From Catenaria anguillulae PL171 (lineage: Eukaryota > Blastocladiomycota > Blastocladiomycetes > Blastocladiales > Catenariaceae), in the NCBI GenBank assembly GCA_002102555.1, contig MCFL01000241.1, positions 1 to 36,216 of the forward strand: a stretch of DNA of 36,216 bases. The letters are read 5' to 3'. Positions 29,826 through 36,216 of the stretch are shown one piece after another (the first letter of the stretch is position 1; each line of letters begins with the position of its first letter). The notes beneath the pieces are model-generated. The model ran no database searches, was not told where the DNA came from, and saw only the letters and a list, made by a program, of their open reading frames with translations. The translations under genes and the position numbers were made by a program.

Positions 29826-30104
29826 AATCAGCGGTCCAGTGCTTCGTGTTTCTTGAGTAACCAACAAGATGCAGATTTCACCATTATTTTCGCTCTCCAT
29901 GTATGCCAAGCAAAACCGTTGTCCCATCAAAGTGATTTCATGGCCAACACGGATAATGCCGAGAGGAGATCATGGGGAATGAAGGAATGAATGTCCTGCT
30001 TAATAGTCGGGCATTGATAGGAAATAGCGAACACGGACTGTAAAGTTCGGCTATGAACATGACTTCACACCTAAAGTAGGTTTTGGAACCCTCGTCACAG
30101 CGTC

Positions 30105-30671
30105 ATGCGATCCATCGACTATAACTTGATTGCATGCGCTCACTGCTCGATCACCCCATGCAATTTTGTTACCAGAGTGGTTACGGCGCCCTTTGTTCTG
30201 CCGCCTGCGCTGCAAACATGGACTCTGGTGGACAGCAGATCGGGGGCTGCAACGCGTCCTGCCGACATGATCTTCACGATGCACGCGACATCGGATTCAT
30301 GGTGCAAGGACCCGGATGCAGCTGAACGAGCGGTGGAGACGACTGAAACCATGCATGAAGGAGTTTCCTTTTCTTTTCGTTTCGCTCTCATTTTTTTCTT
30401 TTGGCAGTCGACGACCACCTTCAGCGTTTCAAGCGTTGCGCTGCGGACAATCCCCAAAAGGCGAAAGAGTCCTCCGAGAAGAAAAAAAAAACCGCCAGCC
30501 ACACGCGCGGAAATGCTGAAACGAGGTTGGCGCAATGTGGCTGTAAAAAGGAGTCAACGCTTGGTTGGGCTTAAGCTTTGGACGAAGCGGCGATTTGTTT
30601 TGGTGCATCATGAGCATGTGGTGACTTTCACTTTCGGAGAAATTGCAGCTGTTAAATATATATACACCTGA
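30105..30671 (+). CDS. Doubtful small gene with basic C-terminus
   Basis: An open frame of 188 codons from an ATG. A pyrimidine-rich stretch ending in TTGGCAG at about 30409 looks like a 3' splice site, which would make the following Lys/Arg-rich 86 codons a terminal exon. The upstream exon cannot be fixed. There is no recognised domain, and codon bias is weak. Confidence 0.15.
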   Translation: MRSIDYNLIACAHCSITPCNFVTRVVTAPFVLPPALQTWTLVDSRSGAATRPADMIFTMHATSDSWCKDPDAAERAVETTETMHEGVSFSFRFALIFFFWQSTTTFSVSSVALRTIPKRRKSPPRRKKKPPATRAEMLKRGWRNVAVKRSQRLVGLKLWTKRRFVLVHHEHVVTFTFGEIAAVKYIYT

Positions 30672-31020
30672 CACACGAGTCACCACATTTGTTCGGCCTT
30701 GACTCCACCCTCGCCGCCGCTCACTTTGCTTCAGGATCCGCTCCTTACAGGCCAATCATGAGCGAGCAACCGTACACACCTGTTGCTGCACAGGGCAAAG
30801 ATTGGCCAGCGCTTCAGCTCTATTGTTCATTTCTGTTTCCAGAGCATGCGGAATCCTGAGATGGCGCCTCACACGCCCACTCCACCGTTCCAGTCCTGGC
30901 TCAGCTTTTAGCAAGACCTGAAGCGCCAGGGCATGCTCATTCATGAGCGCCCGTGCTTTTCTTCCAGTTTTCCCCCAAACCACACGCACCAACCAACACT
31001 TTGCCGCCGACAACGTTGAG

Positions 31021-31035
31021 CCCCCCCCCCCCCCT
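31021..31035. repeat. 15-bp poly-C tract
   Basis: Fifteen consecutive C residues in the forkhead upstream region. Confidence 0.9.
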
Positions 31036-32328
31036 GCAGATTTCACGCAGCTGTACGGGCACATGTCCCCGTCAGCCCTGCTCGCTTCGGAAGTGCGAGA
31101 AACTGATGCAAAAGACACTGGATTCCCTTTGCTCGCCCACCTTCCTCCATCCACCCACCCGAACGCAACACTTAAATACCATTTGTCCGTTTGCCAACCT
31201 GCTTGCGGCCCCTTGTTGATTCTCTTCCCATCGACTTGCCACCTGCAATCAGCACCGCACCTATATACCTCGCTTGCAAGCACCTGTTACAGTATTCGCC
31301 TTATCCCGATCTACATTGCTCGTCATCCAGTTCTCGGCCACGGTTTGTCCTTGCCGGTAATTGCAACATTGACGCCCAGAGTATTCTGTATGTTCCCCTC
31401 ATTTTGCTCTTGTCTCACTCGGTTCTCAGTTGGACTCCACAATCCTGCCCTCTCTCCGGATTCAAAGCGTTGGAAGAAGCAACGCGCAAGCAAGCAGTTT
31501 CCCCAGTGTTGCATCGATCAGTTGCCGAAGGTGTGTGTGGCAACTAATGAGAGGTCACCGTGTGTGTGTGTGGCACTGACTTGGACTTTGCCAGACTGAG
31601 CCACTTGACTGGATTCATTTTCCTTCGAGTATTCCCGTCATCTGGACTATTTCGTCGTTTCTCGTTCCTGCATCCTTCCCGTACCCTTGTTGAAACCGTG
31701 TACCGCAGTGCCACATCCCAATTTCCATCCTGGTTTCGTCTCTCCCTCCACCCGCGCTCGAGTGCGTCACTCGTGCATGGCCGCCATTTGCCCGTCCTTA
31801 TTGTCCCATTCAACCTTTGGTGTATGACGCGGCCCGGGGAGCGAGCTTTCCGCCCCGGGTCAATGGTGTGTCCCAAGTTTCGCATGCAGCATCCACTCTT
31901 TTTGCTCTCCTCTTGTGAAATCCATGCCGGTCCTCCCGCCTTTTATTTTTCCACACCATGATGATCTGATCCGACGCCCGTTTGCAAAGTCCTTAAGTTG
32001 CTTGTTCACGCTCCATGATCCCCGTTTGTTGTTGTTGGAAGATTTTTAGGGTTGGCTGGCCACTCCTCTTTGGTTTGCTCAACCCCTTGTTCTTTCTTAA
32101 ATATCCCAATCCTCCCGTCGGCCGTCGACCCCCTGGGCCTGCTCCTTTTCTTTTCCAGCCGGCGCGGGTCCTATTGTCATCTCACCAACCACCCTCATTA
32201 CTATCATTCCCAATTTACCGACTGTCCCAATCCTTCAGAAATTGGAGCCTATACTCACAATCCCTACACCATACTGTCGCTTGTTTTCTGCCCCCAGTTA
32301 GGTTCATATCGCTTTTTGTTATTTGAGC

Positions 32329-35036
32329 ATGGATCATCATTCTCCTTCCCAAAACGTGGTGCCGCCGTCCATGATTGCCACCATGACCGGCATCCACTCT
32401 GCTCCAACAACGCCGACTGTCCCTTCACACCCACCCACCCCATCGCCCAAGGTCGATCGGCATTTTTCATACCCACCAGTCGAGCAGATGCAGCAAGGAT
32501 CGTTCTACGGTGGGGCTTACCAGACCATGGTGCCAGTTTCGGGATTTGCACCCACCGCCGCCACAACCGCAGCTGCAGGTTCTGCAGGAAATGGCGACGA
32601 GATCAACAAGCCCATCGACGTCGGACCGACCACCAGTCACTTGTACTCGCAGTCCTACCACCAGTATGCGCAGCCGCAGCCCATGCATCCCGCTGGTCAA
32701 GTGCAGCCGTCATTCCCTACCTTGGTGCACGGTTATCAGCCCCTCTACTCGCCGACCAATGTGCGTACCCTCTTTCTCCTTGCCTCAACAATCGCAAACC
32801 CTTTCGCTTTCAACCCCGCGCCTTCACGCACACTTCGCGTTCTCCCCCTGCCAACTCCAGTCCATCTCGTCGGGTCGGCGAAATTCCGGTTCTTATTTGG
32901 GTTTTTTTCAATCAACATTTATCAAGCGCAAGCGCCCTTGTTTGTGTTCAATGTCTCACTTCTGTCCACCACTTTTCGTCATGCGGCGCGCGTCGTGCCG
33001 CCTCTGTTTCATCGACATAATCCAATCTGGTCTCGCACATGCCTCCCCAGTTCTATTCCTGAACCCTGAATGCGTCCTGCTGATCGTGACCACGGTTAAC
33101 TGACTGGCATTTCGTTGTTCGGCTTTATCTCTAGTCCCCCATGGTGTCGCCCAGCATGGCCAATCCCAACTTGCCTGCCGGCGTAAATGTCACGGCATCG
33201 GAAGCATCGCCCGTCATGATCCGGACGACGTGGTCCCCAGCTCCCATGGCCGCAGCCGCCGGTGGCGGCGGCCAAGACTCACTTGCTGGCATGCTGGTAC
33301 CCGCCAAGACCGGATCCGTGCCGACGGTATCCCCAGTCGACACGGACCCTGCCTCCTTGTCGAGTCCCTTCTTTGTCAATGGTCCCGCAACCGCCCAAAT
33401 GCACCCGCCGCCTCATCTGCCGCCGTTCAACAATGCCAACAACCAAGCCCTCCCGCCGCTCAACATTGTCATGTCCTCCGTATACCAAGGCTCGGACAAC
33501 TCGTCAGTGCCCACAATGCCTGGTGGCTATGGTGCCATGCCACCCATGGCGCTTATCTCCAATGCCCAGTTCTCAAATCAGCAAGCATTGCCACAACCCC
33601 AGGTACACGCGTCAGCGGAAGCTCCTGCTCCCGCTCCAGTGCATGCATCGGCAGCGGCCCCTGGTACCGCCGGTTATCGTGTCCGTCTCAAGCCACCCAT
33701 GCCGTACCCGATGCTGCTTGCCTTGTGCATCTTGGAAGCGCCCAACGCACGATTGACTTTGCGTCAAATCTACGAAGCGTTGCGTTCAAAGTATCCAGAG
33801 ATTTATCGCGAGACGGCAAGACGTTTTTCGTCGTGGGAAAACACTGTTCGGTATGTCTTGACAGAGATCGATCGCGCCTGTACTTCCATCGGCTGACACC
33901 ATCATCAACTGCTTTGAAACCACAGGTACAACCTATCGCGCTGTGGCATTTTCGAAAAAATTGCCCGGCGCAACGCCGAGGGCAACTCGACGACGAACGG
34001 CGTCAATGAGCCATCGTCCAAGGGCTCGTGGTGGACCATCAAGCAGGAATGGCAAGTCAAGATCCAAACACACGGCCTCGACGTGCTCAAGGACCTCGAC
34101 AGCCGGCGGCACGAGTCCAAGGAAAAGACCGAGGCCGAGGAAGGTGGTGCCGGATTGCGCAAGCGAGGCTCAAAGTCGGCTCGTGCGGCGGCCGCCAGCT
34201 CGTCGCCAGAACAAATGGGCGCTGCAGCACTCGCCGAGCCAGCGACAACCACGGAACCGTTGGCGGTTCCAGGCATGCTCTCGCCATCCGTGGCCGCACC
34301 GTCTATGACCGATTCGTTGGGTTTGCCGGCGCTCACGTCACCCGTTTCCGTGACGAGTGGCGAGCCCGTGAGCGATTTCTCGGGCAATGGCAGCCTGTCG
34401 CCCGTGATTGTGACTGGATTGGGATCAGGTCGTGGCGGTGCCGCGAACTGGGGTCAAGCGCCCATGTTTGTCCCCTCGCACCCCGGTGGCACTGAGTCGG
34501 TCGTGTCGTCGTCGGCTAGCGTCACACCTCCGATTCACTCGCCCGTGCCGTCGCCCCGTGGATTTGCGCCTACCCCGTTTGGTGGGTACTCGGGTCCCGC
34601 GTGCTATCTTCCGCAGCAATCGCAGCAGCCCAACAACGCATCGCCAATGCCGCCGGCACACTACGTGTCGCCATACGCGTGCATTGTCTCGCCGACATTT
34701 GCCACAAATGGCACTTGTAACAGCAACGGCTCGAGCCCCGTTCCGTTTGGGTCACACATGCAGCAACAGCAGCCGCAACAGTACCAGTACCAGTACCCAC
34801 CCGCCACGTGCCCATGGCCTACACGCCGCCCGTGTGCTTGCCCGAGCAAGCCTCCATGGCATCCTCGTCAACCAACGCCAACAGTACTCAACAATCCCTT
34901 CCCGACTGGGCCGCCAGTGTGGAGCTTCTCCACAATGCGGGCTCACCCTCGGTTCCAACAATGCAGGCGCGGCATCCGCCTCCCCCGCAACTTGATCCAA
35001 TGCCACCCACCACTACAGCGCACACTCGGCGTATGA
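32329..35036 (+). CDS. Forkhead-domain transcription factor (variant recognition helix)
   Basis: Three exons: 32329-32760, 33135-33850 and 33926 to 35036, giving 752 aa if the frame is read to its first stop; introns are 374 and 75 bp. Long Pro/Ser/Ala-rich flanks surround a forkhead domain at about residues 328-430: R-L-K-P-P near 330 (canonical K-P-P-Y-S-Y is K-P-P-M-P-Y here), A-L-C-I-L-E-A-P-N-A-R-L-T-L, then helix 3 W378-E-N-T-V-R-Y-N-L-S, split by intron 2, then G-S-W-W-T-I in the wing. The helix position normally occupied by the base-contacting His is Tyr384. The loop before G-S-W-W-T is longer than usual. Forkhead proteins bind DNA in the nucleus and regulate transcription, in fungi often cell-cycle or developmental genes. 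After about 34800 the natural-looking reading changes frame twice, so the C-terminus given here is doubtful; a shifted reading would end near 35215. Confidence 0.8.
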
Positions 35037-35571
35037 GACGCACTGCAGCCAGCCGGGCGTGTTGCCCCTGATGGCCGTGGCGGCCGAAGGATCCAACGGT
35101 GGCCAATCGCACATGTCGTCGTTGTTGGTCGCCCGCAAAAGGCGAGCAATCGATAGAGTAATTGCCTTGATACCAACTTGTTTTGATTTCTTTTTCCTAT
35201 TTATCTTGGCATGAGTGTTGTGGAGCTTTCTTTGCTCGGGTGGAGTGTTTTGGGTGTGACTGTTCAAAAGTTGATTCTTTGATGTCGTTTTGGCCCCTCT
35301 CGCGTTTGAGTGGTGCCTTGGACTGTCATTCTATTCAAAAAGTTGTTGTTTTTCCTGGGTGTGACCGTCTTTGGCCATGTAAAATCTGCACTAAAAGCCG
35401 TCTTGGCACAGTAAGTACAAACAAGGTCTCTCGTCCTCCGTCTTATTCTTCTACCCCAGCCAATCCCAGTGAGTGATAACATGCTGCCCAAATGTACTGC
35501 AGTCCACACAAACGAAAGGAAACGAAACAACAGGAAACAACAGGAAAGAAAACAGGCAAGAACAACAACCA
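35037..35571. other. Convergent intergenic region
   Basis: This lies between the annotated forkhead stop and the 3' end of coatomer alpha. The first 120-180 bp still look like coding sequence in another frame, probably the true forkhead C-terminus; the rest shows no gene. Confidence 0.45.
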
Positions 35572-36216
35572 CTAGATCGAGCTGAGAAACACAAACGCGA
35601 CAAAAAAACAAACCCCTGGGCAACAAGAAGAACCGATCAATGACTCACGCCACAACAACGGCCACAAGACACACGGCGCACACGGACCCAGCAAACTCGG
35701 GCTTGTACGCGGCCTTGCAGAACCTGCACTTACCAACATGCGCGCCATGCACGGCCTCCATGCTCGCGGCACACACGGGCAAGGGGTTGAAGGGATCGAA
35801 ATCCACGGGCGGCAAGTCAGGGTTGGGCGGCTGCGCATCGGCCAACGCAATCAAACTGCGTGCACCGCTGGGCAACGGTGGGCGGCGGGTTCATGTCAAG
35901 CAACCGGCGTGCAAAGTGTGCCGCGAGCACCAAGTACCCGCCCTTGTGCGCTTGTTGAACGGCAGATTGCACGGCGAGCCGGGCGTGAGCCGGGTCGAGC
36001 TCGGCCTGCGCAAAGTACACGGCCAGCTCCACGTTGCGCCGCGCATCGGTGCCCGCGGCCTCAACTTGCCTGCGCGCCACCTCCACCGACACCCGCACGT
36101 ACTCGCGCATGGTGGCACGTGCGGCATGGCTGCCGGGTCGTCGGCAATCACGCCAGTGCGTGCAATGCCGCGCGCCACATTTCAGGGCTTCGGGCACACG
36201 CGTTGCCTGCTAGGTG
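35572..36216 (-). CDS. COPA: Coatomer subunit alpha (COPI), C-terminal part, with apparent frame breaks
   Basis: The partial gene runs off the right edge. Conserved alpha-COP blocks are visible in order: M-R-E-Y-V-R-V-S-V-E-V (from 36110), N-V-E-L-A-V-Y-F, H-F-A-R-R-L-L-D-M-N-P, then F-N-P-L-P-V-C-A-A-S, and two C-x2-C pairs near the end. These build the C-terminal domain that binds epsilon-COP in the coat of Golgi-to-ER vesicles. Near 35864 the frame changes: one extra base separates V-A-Q-R from S-L-I-A-L-A-D-A-Q. Between 36110 and the edge no single frame looks right. The 3' end can be read as stopping at 35645, or through a 67-bp intron (35582-35648, GTGAGT donor) into a 10-nt last exon with a stop at 35572. 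Alpha-COP is essential, so sequence errors are more likely than a pseudogene. Confidence 0.8.

Larger units (their letters stand above)
29826..32328. promoter_or_regulatory. 2.5-kb region upstream of the forkhead gene
   Basis: This is the longest stretch without a confident gene. It includes a possible small basic ORF (30105-30671), a C homopolymer (31021-31035), a TG repeat (about 31559-31572) and long pyrimidine-rich stretches close to the forkhead start (31900-32320). Open frames at 30943-31599 and 31560-31961 have weak codon bias. A long promoter and 5' leader for the forkhead gene is the simplest reading. Confidence 0.45.

Noticed and set aside
30943..31599. 218-codon + strand frame upstream of the forkhead gene
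   Set aside because: Contains the poly-C run and Cys/Ser/Leu-rich text without coding bias; more like promoter or leader sequence.
33230..34009. 259-codon frame overlapping the forkhead gene
   Set aside because: It is a shadow frame; the forkhead domain and splice sites fix the other frame.
1..36216. CRISPR arrays, bacterial operons, insertion sequences or transposon genes
   Set aside because: No direct-repeat arrays, transposase or reverse transcriptase motifs or terminal repeats were seen, and the gene structure is eukaryotic.

Overview
The window is nuclear DNA of a eukaryote, most likely a fungus. Coding stretches are rich in C or G at third codon positions. Genes carry short GT-AG introns (mostly 67-106 bp), are monocistronic and lie on both strands. 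Recognisable families include a HUL4-type HECT ubiquitin ligase, SPT2, a forkhead factor, a NodB-fold secreted protein, neurochondrin and alpha-COP. The family mix and a receptor-like transmembrane SH3 protein suggest an early-diverging zoosporic fungus (Blastocladiomycota-like). That placement is inference; no rRNA or other marker is present to prove it. I rebuilt exon-intron structures by hand from reading frame, splice sites and comparison of tandem paralogues.

Layout, left to right. 1-3.6 kb: a poly-A tract, a tentative three-exon gene (975-1747, +) and an unrecognised three-exon gene (2101-3141, -). 3.6-5.8 kb: an intronless neurochondrin-family ARM/HEAT protein. 6.2-12.2 kb: four multipass membrane protein genes in tandem on the + strand. 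They form two paralogous pairs: pair A/B (6195-7738 and 8491-9946) has proline-rich tails, and pair C/D (10250-10978 and 11374-12204) is a smaller four-helix family. 12.6-14.5 kb (-): a single-pass membrane protein with a signal peptide, a Cys-rich glycosylated ectodomain and a cytoplasmic SH3 domain. 16.3-17.5 kb: a putatively N-myristoylated LURP-one/tubby-like protein. 18.2-21.7 kb: a HUL4-type HECT E3 ligase. 22.3-24.1 kb: SPT2 histone chaperone. 24.7-25.4 kb (-): an unrecognised protein. 25.9-27.3 kb (-): a secreted polysaccharide deacetylase-like protein that has lost most catalytic residues. 28.8-29.8 kb: a gamma-glutamylcyclotransferase-like protein with a hydrophobic C-terminal segment. 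32.3-35.0 kb: a forkhead transcription factor. 35.6-36.2 kb (-): the C-terminus of coatomer alpha, running off the window.

Most genes are housekeeping or regulatory and unrelated to one another. The exception is 6.2-14.5 kb, where two pairs of multipass membrane proteins, one pair with polyproline tails, lie beside an SH3-bearing membrane protein. A physical membrane module (SH3 binding proline tails) is a reasonable but untested idea. The last 1.5 kb shows at least three apparent single-base frame breaks in otherwise convincing coding sequence, so base-level quality there is doubtful.
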